Of a DNA stretch of 41,052 bases, positions 1 through 8,193 are shown in pieces (the stretch's first letter is position 1; each line of letters starts with the position of its first letter). The stretch is from RXOA01 sp964547105 (lineage in GTDB: Bacteria > Bipolaricaulota > Bipolaricaulia > UBA7950 > UBA9294). The DNA is taken from the NCBI GenBank assembly GCA_964547105.1, contig CAZJLO010000015.1, positions 1-41,052 on the forward strand. Reading direction: 5' to 3'. Under the pieces are notes generated by a model. It was not told where the DNA came from, did no database searches, and saw only the letters and a list, made by a program, of their open reading frames with translations. A program made the position numbers and the translations under genes.

Positions 1-57
1 GGCGGAGGTCGTGGCGGAAGATCTGGTGGCGGCGGAGGTCGTGGCGGAAGATACTAG
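1..57 (+). CDS. C-terminal end of a glycine/arginine-rich (RGG-box) protein, partial
   Basis: Frame 1 reads as a run of Gly, Arg and Ser residues (GGGRGGRSGG type) ending in Arg-Tyr and a TAG at 55-57. A 21-base unit occurs at 1-21 and again at 31-51, so the tail is built from a 30-base tandem repeat. Tails like this close small bacterial RRM-type RNA-binding proteins, where the basic, flexible RGG end helps hold single-stranded RNA. The RRM domain itself lies outside the window, so the family is inferred from the tail and from the hairpin terminator that follows. A glycine-rich tail on another protein is possible. Confidence 0.6.
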   Translation, partial: GGGRGGRSGGGGGRGGRY

Positions 58-88
58 TCCAACAGCCGGATCTTCAAGATGTCGATAC

Positions 89-120
89 GCGGGTCGGTGC
101 AAGCCGACCCGCTTTGCTGT
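89..120 (+). terminator. Rho-independent terminator after the RGG protein
   Basis: A nine-base stem, GCGGGTCGG at 89-97 with CCGACCCGC at 104-112, closes a six-base loop and is followed by TTTGCTGTT. It sits about 30 bases after the RGG-protein stop codon. Confidence 0.75.
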
Positions 121-150
121 TGAATCCAATCGGCCGACCGCAGGTCCAGC

Positions 151-567
151 CTAGAAATGGCCGCGCTCTTCCGATCCGCCGGCGTTACGATTCCAGCTCC
201 TGAACTCCCCCTGTTCCAGGCGAAACAGACCGAGAGATTCGTAGCCGTGCTCGGCCACAACCGGCTTCAGGAAGGTGAACGAGGTCTCGACGATATGCGT
301 CTTCAAATCGATCGAGTCCACCGGGCGCATCTGTCCACGAATGCGAAGTTGCACCCCCTCTTCTTCGCTCCAATACGACAGCTCGACAGCCGCATTCGAC
401 AGAAGTTGTTTGCAGACATCTTTGTGAGTTCCCGTGCAGAAAACGAGTCCTTCATCATCGACATGTGCGGTCTGCATCGCGCGAACCCGCGGTTCGCCAT
501 CCTCGACCGTAGCCATGAAAGACGTCGGATGCATGCGGACGAAATCGAGAATCTGTTGCCGGTTCAT
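151..567 (-). CDS. Pyridoxamine 5'-phosphate oxidase-like (split-barrel) flavin-binding family protein
   Basis: A 138-residue protein with the pattern of the PNPOx-like FMN split-barrel family: an N-terminal helix (MNRQQILDF), then a strand with 'SFMATVEDGEPRVRAM', a central 'GLVFCTGTHKDV' and a C-terminal 'YESLGLFRLEQGEF' strand. Such proteins bind FMN or F420, or sometimes haem, and act as small oxidoreductases; many have unknown substrates. The start is the ATG at 565-567 because AAGAGGAG lies just upstream; an earlier in-frame start would add 16 residues with no ribosome site. It is convergent with the RGG gene and stands alone. The family is fairly sure; substrate and cofactor are not known. 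Confidence 0.8.
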   Translation of the reverse strand: MNRQQILDFVRMHPTSFMATVEDGEPRVRAMQTAHVDDEGLVFCTGTHKDVCKQLLSNAAVELSYWSEEEGVQLRIRGQMRPVDSIDLKTHIVETSFTFLKPVVAEHGYESLGLFRLEQGEFRSWNRNAGGSEERGHF

Positions 568-803
568 GAGCCTCCTCTTGCTGGTATCCTGTCCCGTGGA
601 TAGCAGGCGCCGCAACCATCCGCCCGCATCCCATCCATATCAGACAGACCGAAATCCGCCAAGACCCATTTTACTAAGGAACAGCCCGGCTCCGAGAGAT
701 ACGAACAAGAAGGACAACACGTGATCGCGAACTACGTTCCGACCGTTGCCATCCATCCCATCAGACGGACACTTCCGAGGAGACGGCGCCAGCATCGCTC
801 CCC

Positions 804-1265
804 GTGTACAATCGCGCCACCTTGGCCGCGATCGAGTACTGTAAAGCCTTGCCGGACACGAATGCCTTCTTTGCGTTGTTCGAAACGACCGGATGGAATG
901 TGAAGTACCGCGCAACACCATCCGATCTGGCAATCGCCCTCGAGAACAGTTGGTACACCTTGTCGGCCTACGACGATGGATGCCTGGTCGGGTTCGGACG
1001 GTTGATGTGTGACGGAGCGATGCATGCGATGATCTTCGACCTCATCGTCCAGCCAACCCATCAGCACCGAGGGATCGGATCGGAGATCCTCAGGCGCCTT
1101 GTCGCCGTCTGTCACGAACACCGAATACGCGACATTCAGTTGTTCGCCGCCAACGACATGCGCTCGTTCTACGAGAGGCGCGGATTCTCCACGCGCCCCG
1201 AGTGCGCGCCGGGGATGGAGCTTGTGGGCAAGGGAGATCCGTCCGGGGAAGCTCCCTTCGGTTGA
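804..1265 (+). CDS. GNAT family N-acetyltransferase
   Basis: 153 residues with the GNAT fold: 'GFGRLMCDGAMHAMIFDLIVQPTHQHRGIGSEILRRLV' contains the beta-4 strand and the acetyl-CoA pyrophosphate loop (Q/H-R-G-I-G, near residue 93). It ends in the typical 'FYERRGF' alpha-4/beta-5 segment near residue 130. GNAT enzymes move an acetyl group from acetyl-CoA to an amine; the acceptor cannot be told from sequence. The start is uncertain: GTG at 804 has only a distant purine-rich stretch (GAGGAGA near 777) upstream. The last residues after the fold are Gly/Pro-rich. Confidence 0.85.
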   Translation: MYNRATLAAIEYCKALPDTNAFFALFETTGWNVKYRATPSDLAIALENSWYTLSAYDDGCLVGFGRLMCDGAMHAMIFDLIVQPTHQHRGIGSEILRRLVAVCHEHRIRDIQLFAANDMRSFYERRGFSTRPECAPGMELVGKGDPSGEAPFG

Positions 1266-1737
1266 ACGGCCCTCCGCGAGAACTTGAAACCACCTCCCCT
1301 CGTTCGTAGCCCGGCGGTTCTTGAGCGGTAACCGGCGAACCGGGCGCTCCGAACCGCCCGCCCGATCTCAATAGGTCTCCCGCGTCGTCATGAGAGATCA
1401 TCAGAGAGGTCGTCTCCACGATGAGCATCATCACAGAGCCGTCGACGGCAGACGACGATCTTCCGCGGATCTCTTCGGGTGCCCCTGCCTGGAGCCGCGC
1501 CGAAGACTGGACGAAGGCGATGCGGCGCATCCCCTTCAAAGGATGTACGTCGAGAGGTTTCGCTTCCCCGGCTCCACGCTCCCGGCGAGTATCTCGCGGT
1601 TCGCGATTCTCACGCGAGAAACCCATGCAGCCTCCAAATAGCCCGGCTTCCTCCCGCGGAGATCATCATCGCGTCCCCACCGGCTTGCTCGGCGGATCGA
1701 CGCGGTGCAGAATCGCTCTGTCCGGAAGGAGTCCATC
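1266..1737. other. Intergenic stretch without a supported gene
   Basis: About 470 bases between the GNAT gene and the MurG-like glycosyltransferase. Open frames exist on both strands, but none has a ribosome site, a recognisable domain or conserved character. The AAGGAG at about 1726-1731 belongs to the next gene. Confidence 0.5.
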
Positions 1738-2778
1738 GTGCGCATCGTCTATGGTGTCCAGAGTACCGGTAAGGGACACCTGTCGCGGTTGCTCGGTCTG
1801 AAGCCGCTGTTCGACCAGGACGGCCACGAGTTGCTCGTCATCATCACCGGATACTGCGAGCCTCCGGACTACTTCTTCAACGCCCTCGAAGGCGCTCGCT
1901 ACAAGCGGTTTCACGGGCTATCGCTGGTTGAGAACGGATCTGGAGGGGTATCTAGGCGAAGGACCATGAAAGCGTTCGCCGGGCACTTGCCGGCACTGTT
2001 CGAGAGTTTCCGCCGGGCCCACAAGATGATCTCCGAGTTCGCCCCCGACCTGATCGTGAGCGACTTCGACCCGATCACGGGATCTCCGTTCGTCGCTCCG
2101 GCCACATTCAAAGTCGGCATCGGCAACGTCGCGACCATCTCTCACGTCGTCGCCGCACGCCCGACGAAGACAACAGTGGATCGGTTCAACATTCATGCCG
2201 TTCGGAAGCTGTTCACGAGCGGCCTCGATGTCGAACTGGGATGCCACTTCTACCCGCTTGACAAACAATGTCTGCCGCCGATTCTCCGCCCAGAGATCCT
2301 CACCGCACGTGTCGAGAATCGCGGCCACATCGTCGTGTACCAAGCGTTTCGCGGGCTCCTCGGTCCCATCCTTGACTATGCCACCCGCCACCCCGATCGG
2401 CCCATCATTGTGTACGGCGACGCGCTGCCCGGCGAGCATCCAGACAACATTGCGTACGCAACCGATCCCAGCCGGTTTGCCCACGACCTGGCAACGTGCG
2501 ACGCATTCGTCGGAACGGCTGGGTTCCAGGCGATTTGCGAGGCATTCTACCTGAGGAAGAAGATCGTTGTGGAGCCGATCGCCGGCCACTACGAGCAACA
2601 CTGGAACGCAGCGGAGCTTGCGTCGCACAACATGGCACGCTGGTTTCACGGTGACCTCGAAGAAGACCTTGCGCAGCCGTTCAATCGCGATCTGCACGGG
2701 CAGCTCGCTCCCTGGTATCGCGATGGAGCGCGGTTGTGCTATGAGAAGATCCTCAGCTTCGCGCACGGCGATGGCTGA
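1738..2778 (+). CDS. MurG-like glycosyltransferase of the MJ1255 type
   Basis: A 346-residue protein starting 'RIVYGVQSTGKGHLSR', the glycine-rich nucleotide-sugar loop of GT-B enzymes (GxGH-S/T-R) seen in the TIGR00661/MJ1255 group. Its C-terminal half carries 'CDAFVGTAGFQAICEAFYLRKKIVVEPIAGHYEQHWNA', the usual donor-binding region of MurG-like enzymes (G-x-x-x-x-x-E, then E-Q near residues 285-310). These proteins are thought to transfer a sugar to a lipid or cell-surface acceptor, but the reaction is uncharacterised. The start is GTG at 1738 because AAGGAG lies at about 1726-1731. No signal peptide is visible, so it is cytoplasmic. No neighbour is an obvious partner. Confidence 0.8.
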   Translation: MRIVYGVQSTGKGHLSRLLGLKPLFDQDGHELLVIITGYCEPPDYFFNALEGARYKRFHGLSLVENGSGGVSRRRTMKAFAGHLPALFESFRRAHKMISEFAPDLIVSDFDPITGSPFVAPATFKVGIGNVATISHVVAARPTKTTVDRFNIHAVRKLFTSGLDVELGCHFYPLDKQCLPPILRPEILTARVENRGHIVVYQAFRGLLGPILDYATRHPDRPIIVYGDALPGEHPDNIAYATDPSRFAHDLATCDAFVGTAGFQAICEAFYLRKKIVVEPIAGHYEQHWNAAELASHNMARWFHGDLEEDLAQPFNRDLHGQLAPWYRDGARLCYEKILSFAHGDG

Positions 2779-3176
2779 GGTTCACGACCGGCGATCCCTG
2801 TTGACCGCGTTTTCTTCGCACCGGGAAGTCGGCTGGCTGCCGGCAAGTGACCGCCGAACCATGCGCGGAGAATCACCAGATTACGGAAGCGACCGGGAGT
2901 GTGAGTGCTCTCCCCTCAGTCGGGGACTTGCGTAGCGCTTTGGTTACGATGCGCAGATCCTGCCACAAGCCGGCCCCGGAACATCGCAAGATACGGCGCT
3001 CTCTCTTTACGAGCCGCATCGCTCCTAACACAACCAGGGATCCGTCGGCGAATGGCGAAATCACCACGGCAGAGCCGAGTGCTCCCGCAGTTTGCCTTCG
3101 ACTGAACGAATCCACGCGATATGATCTTGGAGGCGGGGAATATCGAAAGCTGTCTCCGGAAGCAGGTGGTGGTACC
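2779..3176. other. Intergenic stretch with a candidate promoter
   Basis: About 400 bases between the glycosyltransferase and the TatT-like gene. The only supported content is the promoter-like pair at 3098-3125. An open frame running into the TatT gene from 2847 exists, but its first 110 residues look non-coding. Confidence 0.45.
3098..3125 (+). promoter_or_regulatory. Candidate promoter of the TatT-GDPD operon
   Basis: TCGACT (3098-3103), 16 bases, then TATGAT (3120-3125), a good -10 element about 50 bases before the GTG start. The -35 matches the consensus at four of six positions. Confidence 0.4.
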
Positions 3177-4073
3177 GTGACAAACCTTGCCATCCGTCAT
3201 CTGCAGGCGTTTGCCTGTGGCGTATCGATCTGTTTGGCGCTGTTTGCGCTTGCGTCCTCGTGGGACGTTTGCGCACAAGAGGCGGCCATGGGTGAGACTC
3301 CCTTCGCCTGCGCAGAGACCGCCTTCTCCGGCCGGTACGCCAGCGAGCGCATGCGAGCGGCGATCGACCTGTACGAAGTCCTGCTATCGACGCTCGAGCC
3401 GTCAGGAACCGAGATCGGGCAGCAAGCGTTCATCCTGGATCGGCTGGCGCAGTTGTGCTATGAGACAACAACGTTCTCGCCCGGGAATACAAAGGAAGAT
3501 CGAGTGTGGTTCGAGCGAGGCAAGCTCTACGGGCTTCAAAGCCTGCGGCTCAACCCGGATTTTGAGGCACTCGAAGAAGAAGACTTCGTCGAAGCCGTTG
3601 CCTCCGTCACCGATGCGTCCGCTCTCCTGTGGACAGCCAACAACTGGGGCGGCCTATGCGGGATGAACCCAATCGAGGGGTTGCTGCAATCCGGAAACGT
3701 ACGAGCGCTCTACGAACGATGCCTTGCCGTGGATGAGACCTACTGGGGTGCCAGTGCCCACAACGCGCTGGGCGCGATGTTGATCGTGACACCGTCCGCA
3801 TTGGGCGGCGATGCCGACGCCGGTGTCGCCCATCTGGAAGCGGCGCTCGCGCTGGCGCCTACGTACCTCATCAATCGGGTGGTGCGAGCCCAGTACCTGG
3901 GGTTCGCCTACGATCTGTTTGGACAGATCTGCGGTGTTCGCGATGCGGCATTCATCGAGCGTGAACTGGAAGCGGTTCTCGACGCATCGGTGGATGAGTG
4001 GCCGTTTTGGAACCGGGAAGCGATGAACGAAGCCGAAGCGCTGCTGCAGACGTTGACGGAGTGGACGCCGTGA
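3177..4073 (+). CDS. Secreted TPR-type protein resembling the TRAP transporter T-component (TatT)
   Basis: 298 residues. After the GTG at 3177 (AGGTGGT just upstream) comes a signal peptide: positive start, hydrophobic 'ACGVSICLALFALASSW', likely cleaved after CAQ. The mature part is helical with repeated Ala/Leu/Tyr patterns, 'NNWGGL' near residue 160 and 'SAHNALGAMLIVTPSALGGD' near 205, which recall the TatT family of periplasmic TPR proteins. TatT from Treponema pallidum partners the TatP binding protein and is thought to help move hydrophobic ligands. No TatP or TRAP permease gene is adjacent. The stop overlaps the next GTG (GTGA), so it is translationally coupled to the phosphodiesterase. 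The family call is by motif resemblance only. Confidence 0.6.
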   Translation: MTNLAIRHLQAFACGVSICLALFALASSWDVCAQEAAMGETPFACAETAFSGRYASERMRAAIDLYEVLLSTLEPSGTEIGQQAFILDRLAQLCYETTTFSPGNTKEDRVWFERGKLYGLQSLRLNPDFEALEEEDFVEAVASVTDASALLWTANNWGGLCGMNPIEGLLQSGNVRALYERCLAVDETYWGASAHNALGAMLIVTPSALGGDADAGVAHLEAALALAPTYLINRVVRAQYLGFAYDLFGQICGVRDAAFIERELEAVLDASVDEWPFWNREAMNEAEALLQTLTEWTP

Positions 4074-5029
4074 TCGGAACTCGGATCGGCGCCAGGGTCA
4101 TCCGTCAGGTTTGTCCGGCGGTGGTCGCCGCGTTGATCGCCGTGTCGTGTCACTCCGTTCGGGCCGATGACACGCTCGATTGCCCGTCCTTCCGCGACGC
4201 GATGGCCGGAGCAAGCATCCTCAATGTCGCGCATGCCGGCGCATCGTCCCTTGCCCCGCAGAACACCCTCGCCGCGGGACGGGCGGCGTTGAACGCGGGG
4301 GCGGATGTGTGGGGCGTCGACGTTCGCCGGACACGGGATGGCGTCTTGGTGTTGATGCACGATGAGACGCTCGATCGCACAACCGATGTCGAGGAAGTCT
4401 TCCCTTCGAGATCCCCTTGGCGTGTGGCGAGTTTTTCCTTGACCGAGATTCTGCTGCTCGATGCCGGTTCATGGTTCGGAGAGGACGATCCGTTCGGTCA
4501 GATTGCTGTAGGAAATGTGTCCCCGGATGACCTGTCAGCGTACGTCGGCGAGCCGATTCCCACGCTTCGCGAAGCGCTGGAGTTCGTCGCCAACAACGAC
4601 TGGCTGATCGACATCGAAGTCAAGGCGCCGCTCGAGGTCGAAGCCGAGGTTGTCGCCGTAGAGCTTGCAACGCTCGTTCGCGAGACGAAGACGACGAATC
4701 GCGTGCTTGTCTCGTCATTCGACCGTGACATTCTTCGCGAAGTTCGCCGCTTCGCATCCGAGATCCCGATCGGTGCCCTGGCGATTGTTCCGCCGCCGAA
4801 CACGCTCGAAACCCTTCGATTGCTGGAAGCCGACGTCTACCTGCCCAGCGTGGTCGGATTCACGGCCGCAATGCTTACCGATCTGGACGAGGCCGGAGTT
4901 CACGTCATCCTGTGGACCTACAACACCGAACAGCAGCTGCAGCGCGCTGCCGGTCTTCCCGGAGTGGATGGAATCTACACCGATTTCCCGCAGCGGCTCG
5001 CGGCATGGCTCGAAGAGCAGGCGCCATGA
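4070..5029 (+). CDS. Secreted glycerophosphodiester phosphodiesterase-like protein with altered active-site residues
   Basis: 319 residues, starting at the GTG that overlaps the upstream stop by four bases. The N-terminus is a signal peptide; 'LIAVSC' could be a weak lipobox, otherwise cleavage after VRA. The TIM-barrel GDPD order is clear: 'NVAHAGASSLAPQNT', 'WGVDVRRTRDGVLVLMHDETLDRTT', 'IPTLREALEF', 'WLIDIEVK', 'VLVSSFDRDIL', 'VHVILWTYN', 'VDGIYTDFP'. These enzymes hydrolyse glycerophosphodiesters to glycerol-3-phosphate and an alcohol. Compared with the family, the Arg after the first catalytic His is Ala (HAG for HRG), PENT is PQNT, and the metal-binding Glu of E-x-D is Gly (GVD). The metal Asp, second His (MHD) and later Glu (IEVK) remain. 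It may be weak, specialised or inactive. Confidence 0.85.
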   Translation: MIGTRIGARVIRQVCPAVVAALIAVSCHSVRADDTLDCPSFRDAMAGASILNVAHAGASSLAPQNTLAAGRAALNAGADVWGVDVRRTRDGVLVLMHDETLDRTTDVEEVFPSRSPWRVASFSLTEILLLDAGSWFGEDDPFGQIAVGNVSPDDLSAYVGEPIPTLREALEFVANNDWLIDIEVKAPLEVEAEVVAVELATLVRETKTTNRVLVSSFDRDILREVRRFASEIPIGALAIVPPPNTLETLRLLEADVYLPSVVGFTAAMLTDLDEAGVHVILWTYNTEQQLQRAAGLPGVDGIYTDFPQRLAAWLEEQAP

Positions 5030-6438
5030 TGCGCTCGCTCGCGCAACGGACGATCGCCACAGGCTTTTCCTTGTTCCTCGGACTGCTGCCTGTGTGGGAA
5101 GCTGTCGCCGGCCAGGCCCCCGTTGATGTCGTCGCGTTCGATTCCGGCACGCGTGTTGTTCGCGAAATCGCTGAAACACTCACTGGAACGGGGCGAAGTA
5201 TTCTCGAGTCGTATCCCCACGGCAGCAAGATCTTCCTCGGGCTGATCAGCCTGCTTCCGGAACGCGCACGAATCGCTGCCATCGAATGGGGAATGCGCCG
5301 TTCCCTCGGATACGATGCCGTGCGCGCCGACGACGTCTCAATCGACGCACTGGCCGCCTGGTGCGTCGCTCAGTATCCGGGCACCGAGCGATACCCGGTC
5401 ATCGTGTTGGGATCGCCGAACGGCGCCGTGGCGCATCTCGCATCGCTGCTCGGTGCGCCGTTTCTTACCACATCCTTTGGACTGGCGTTCCGACATCCGG
5501 CGATCCATTCCGAGATCGATCCCGACGATCTCTCCGGCTATCAACGAACCTGTCAGATCGTCACAGAGCGGATCGTCGCCGGAAACGCTGACTCGGGTTC
5601 AGACTACGAAATGATCTGCCATTACGATCCGATTCATGATCGCTCGATGGTGCAGACAGCCGCCTTCATCCGCATCAAGCTGCGCGATCTGCCGGCATGC
5701 TATCGTGGGTTCATCCGTGACCGGCTTGCGCGGGACGGAACCCTGTTGCTCGTCGACTGCACGTACAGCTGGCCGCAGATTCCCATTGGAGAACGTGTCT
5801 TCCTCCAGATCGGCGGACTGGGGGCAATCGCCCCTGCTGAGTACCTCCAACGATGGCCGGCCAACGAGCCCATCGAACTCCGCCGGGAATCGGAATGGGG
5901 TTGTCCGGAGGCATTCGCAAGCGCCGTCCGCAGCTGCGCCGAGGCAAATGGCATCCGGCTGGTCACGATCGCCCGTGACCACCCGGCGGAGTACAGCCTG
6001 CTCGCCTATGCCGCATACCAGATGTGCGATGGGGTTCGAAAAGACACGATCCTGATCGACTGCTTCAATCACCAGAACCCAAACACCAACATCACGGCAG
6101 GAATCCCCGGGCTATGGCTCCCGTTCAACACGGCGGACGGCCTGACGCTCGTCGAACGCGCGTTGCGGGACAGAACGTTCGATACGATCTACTTCGCACC
6201 GCTGCCATCGTTTGCGCGCAGCCCCGATACCGTATCGCTCGACGTTTGGGCCGAATTCCTCGCCTCCCACGGCGTGCTTGAGTGGGTGGGAGTCCGACCG
6301 GACATGTACCCGGCCGATCCGCTGGCGCCCTACAGGCTCGTCCACGATATGGCGTCGTTGTGCGCCACATCGAAGCTGGCGGCGCCGCTGCGATTGTGGA
6401 TAGGGCAATTGGAGACGCTGTTGTCGTCTGCGCCCTAG
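5026..6438 (+). CDS. Secreted protein of unknown family, co-translated with GDPD
   Basis: 470 residues. ATG at 5026 overlaps the GDPD stop (ATGA); a second ATG follows at once. The N-terminus is signal-like ('TIATGFSLFLGLLPVWEAVAGQ'). I recognise no domain. Visible features: 'VIVLGSPNGAVAHLASLLGAPFL' near residues 125-147 resembles a Rossmann-type loop; acidic/aromatic patches such as 'DCTYSWPQIPIGERVFLQIGGLG'; several Cys (about eleven); and 'RDHPAEYSLLAYAAYQMC' near 310. The overlaps at both ends of GDPD argue for a shared function, perhaps lipid head-group or cell-envelope turnover, which is inference. It could be a distant nucleotide- or sugar-binding protein. Confidence 0.75.
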   Translation: MMRSLAQRTIATGFSLFLGLLPVWEAVAGQAPVDVVAFDSGTRVVREIAETLTGTGRSILESYPHGSKIFLGLISLLPERARIAAIEWGMRRSLGYDAVRADDVSIDALAAWCVAQYPGTERYPVIVLGSPNGAVAHLASLLGAPFLTTSFGLAFRHPAIHSEIDPDDLSGYQRTCQIVTERIVAGNADSGSDYEMICHYDPIHDRSMVQTAAFIRIKLRDLPACYRGFIRDRLARDGTLLLVDCTYSWPQIPIGERVFLQIGGLGAIAPAEYLQRWPANEPIELRRESEWGCPEAFASAVRSCAEANGIRLVTIARDHPAEYSLLAYAAYQMCDGVRKDTILIDCFNHQNPNTNITAGIPGLWLPFNTADGLTLVERALRDRTFDTIYFAPLPSFARSPDTVSLDVWAEFLASHGVLEWVGVRPDMYPADPLAPYRLVHDMASLCATSKLAAPLRLWIGQLETLLSSAP

Positions 6439-6505
6439 CTGACGGCCCGAAAACGCAAGGAGGGACGTCGTCCGTTGTCTCACTCGCACGGCCGCTGGAC
6501 CAAGC

Positions 6506-6564
6506 GGTCCCGCCCTCATTGGGGAGGGCGGCTTGCCGTGGTCCCGCCCTCATTGGGGAGGGCG
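6506..6564. terminator. Tandem pair of identical hairpins (bidirectional terminator)
   Basis: The same 25 bases occur at 6506-6530 and 6540-6564. Each copy folds as CGCCCTC pairing with GAGGGCG around a short loop, and the second is followed by TTTGCT. The pair lies between converging genes. Confidence 0.6.
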
Positions 6565-6579
6565 TTTGCTGAAGCTGGC

Positions 6580-7074
6580 TCAGAGCGTCTTCTTCATCGG
6601 CTGATATTTGTAGCCAGTTCCGTCGAAACACGAGCCACTGCGGACTCCCGTTGAGCGCTTGTAGCCGAGAGCCTGGTAGAAGGGAATCGCATAGAGAGAC
6701 GCTTGAAGCGTAATCTTGAGGTGTCCGCCCTGGCGGACCTGCTGCTCGAAAGCGCTCATCAGTAGGCGGCCGATGCCCCGTCTGTGGTGGCTGGAGCGAA
6801 CGAACAGGCTGTGTAATCGCCCGGGGCTACCGCGCAACACACCAACAACCGCTCCGTCATCGACGACAACGAGGACCGTCGGCGCACGGATCACTGCTGC
6901 AATCGCTTGCTGCTTTTCCGCAACGTTGGAGTACGCGTGGCGGAAGGGACCGAGCAGCTTCGCCTGCTCCTCCGGCGAAGCGTACGCCAGGTTGAACGTG
7001 CGGAACGTGTCGGCGATCAACCTGCCGACCTCGATCGAGTCTGCTTCACGGAATGCGCGGATGCCGACACTCAA
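6580..7074 (-). CDS. GNAT family N-acetyltransferase
   Basis: 164 residues. 'LHSLFVRSSHHRRGIGRLLMSAFEQQV' near residues 85-112 has the strand and acetyl-CoA loop (R-R-G-I-G) of GNATs, and 'ASLYAIPFYQALGYKRSTG' near 128-146 is the C-terminal signature. The start is TTG at 7072-7074, read because GGAGGAGG lies eight or nine bases upstream. The acceptor is unknown. It converges with the TatT-GDPD operon and no minus-strand gene lies close enough to form an operon. Confidence 0.88.
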   Translation of the reverse strand: MSVGIRAFREADSIEVGRLIADTFRTFNLAYASPEEQAKLLGPFRHAYSNVAEKQQAIAAVIRAPTVLVVVDDGAVVGVLRGSPGRLHSLFVRSSHHRRGIGRLLMSAFEQQVRQGGHLKITLQASLYAIPFYQALGYKRSTGVRSGSCFDGTGYKYQPMKKTL

Positions 7075-7358
7075 TTGTTAAATCCTCCTCCGTTCGCCAA
7101 CAGGCGAAATCGCGACCCGGCATCCACCACATCTGCAGCGTTCAACCAACAGATGACACACCGGCCGGTTCACTCCTCTCTCCAATGAACGTGTCCGTTC
7201 ATAGATGCATTGTGAAGTCTGGCGAACGGAGAAGGCGAACACAAGGCCGGAGTTGCGGTGTGTGATGAGGGCGGGTGATCAGCCGCTCATCCAGCAGATG
7301 GAGCGTGGCTCCAGCGACCTCGACCGCGGAGATGCTCTGTTCATCGCGCCTGTCCCGA

Positions 7359-7592
7359 TTATAGCGACCCGAGAATCCACAACCCGTTTCCGGCGGCAAG
7401 CCGGGTCATGAGAATCGGATGATGCATCGCGAACGCGGCCCAACTGCTTTCGCCAATGAAGCAACTGTTGAAGGTCCAAGATGTCTTCTTGAGGATCACC
7501 ACCGCCGGATCGGCGGGCACGACGATGACATGATTCGCCAGCAGCAGCCACAACACGAAGATCAGGAGCAGGCCAAGAATCCCCTTGCGCAC
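7359..7592 (-). CDS. Small protein with an N-terminal membrane segment
   Basis: 77 residues from a GTG (7590-7592) with GGAGGG five bases upstream. 'GILGLLLIFVLWLLLANHVIVV' near residues 4-25 is a strong membrane or signal-anchor segment, followed by 'PADPAVVILKK' and a short soluble tail with one Cys. No family is recognised. The good ribosome site and hydrophobic start favour a real gene; the tail's low complexity leaves doubt. Confidence 0.55.
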   Translation of the reverse strand: MRKGILGLLLIFVLWLLLANHVIVVPADPAVVILKKTSWTFNSCFIGESSWAAFAMHHPILMTRLAAGNGLWILGSL

Positions 7593-8193
7593 GTATACCC
7601 TCCGTCTGGTCGCGTCTTGCCGGAATCCGACTTATCGGTTTTGTTCCCATGCATTCTAGGCGAGTGTCTGGCACGGCTCCAGACTTCGACAGCGCGCTCC
7701 TTCATCGGATGTATTATCGGCCACCCGCATCGGCAGCCGGATAGCAGGTTCGCTGCACCGGCAACCCCCAATCCGCCACGGATGGATAGATTCCCAAATG
7801 GAGCCTTGAGAAACGTGGCGGCGCAGTCCGATGCGGGGCGTGTCCACGAACTCCAAGCGCCACAGAGACATCCATGATCGGACCGTCCTCCCCGCTTTGC
7901 GGCTGTTCTTTCGAACATCACACCCTGAAGAGTGTGAATCGGAGAGCCGCCGACCCCGTTCCTCAACCTGAAAGCTCGGAGAGAGCGGTTCGCGTGATGG
8001 TGGCTAATCGAAAGCAACTTCGACGCGGAGGCCGGCCTCTGAATGCGAGCGCCCTCGAGTCGGCGGCCAACGAGAGGATCGATCCGCTCCTCTCGGCAGG
8101 ACACGCGAGACTCGCTGTGCTTCGATCGTTTCATCAAAGGCCGTCTCTCCGCGAGGATGTCCTCACATCGGAGTTCGACGACACTCGGGATTG
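7593..8193. other. 600-base stretch without a supported gene
   Basis: Open frames on both strands lack ribosome sites and family features and are rich in Arg, Ser and Cys, as expected of non-coding GC-rich DNA. The left end is the upstream region of the small membrane protein gene. I see no RNA gene or repeat. Confidence 0.5.

Noticed and set aside
1421..1801. A 126-codon plus-strand frame
   Set aside because: The GAGAGG upstream is too far from the ATG, there is no family, and it overlaps the next gene's start.
1918..2766. A 282-codon minus-strand frame
   Set aside because: Antisense to the MurG-like glycosyltransferase; no ribosome site.
2847..3176. A 110-residue N-terminal extension of the TatT-like protein
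   Set aside because: It would place the signal peptide in the middle of the protein; GTG 3177 has a ribosome site and directly starts the signal peptide.
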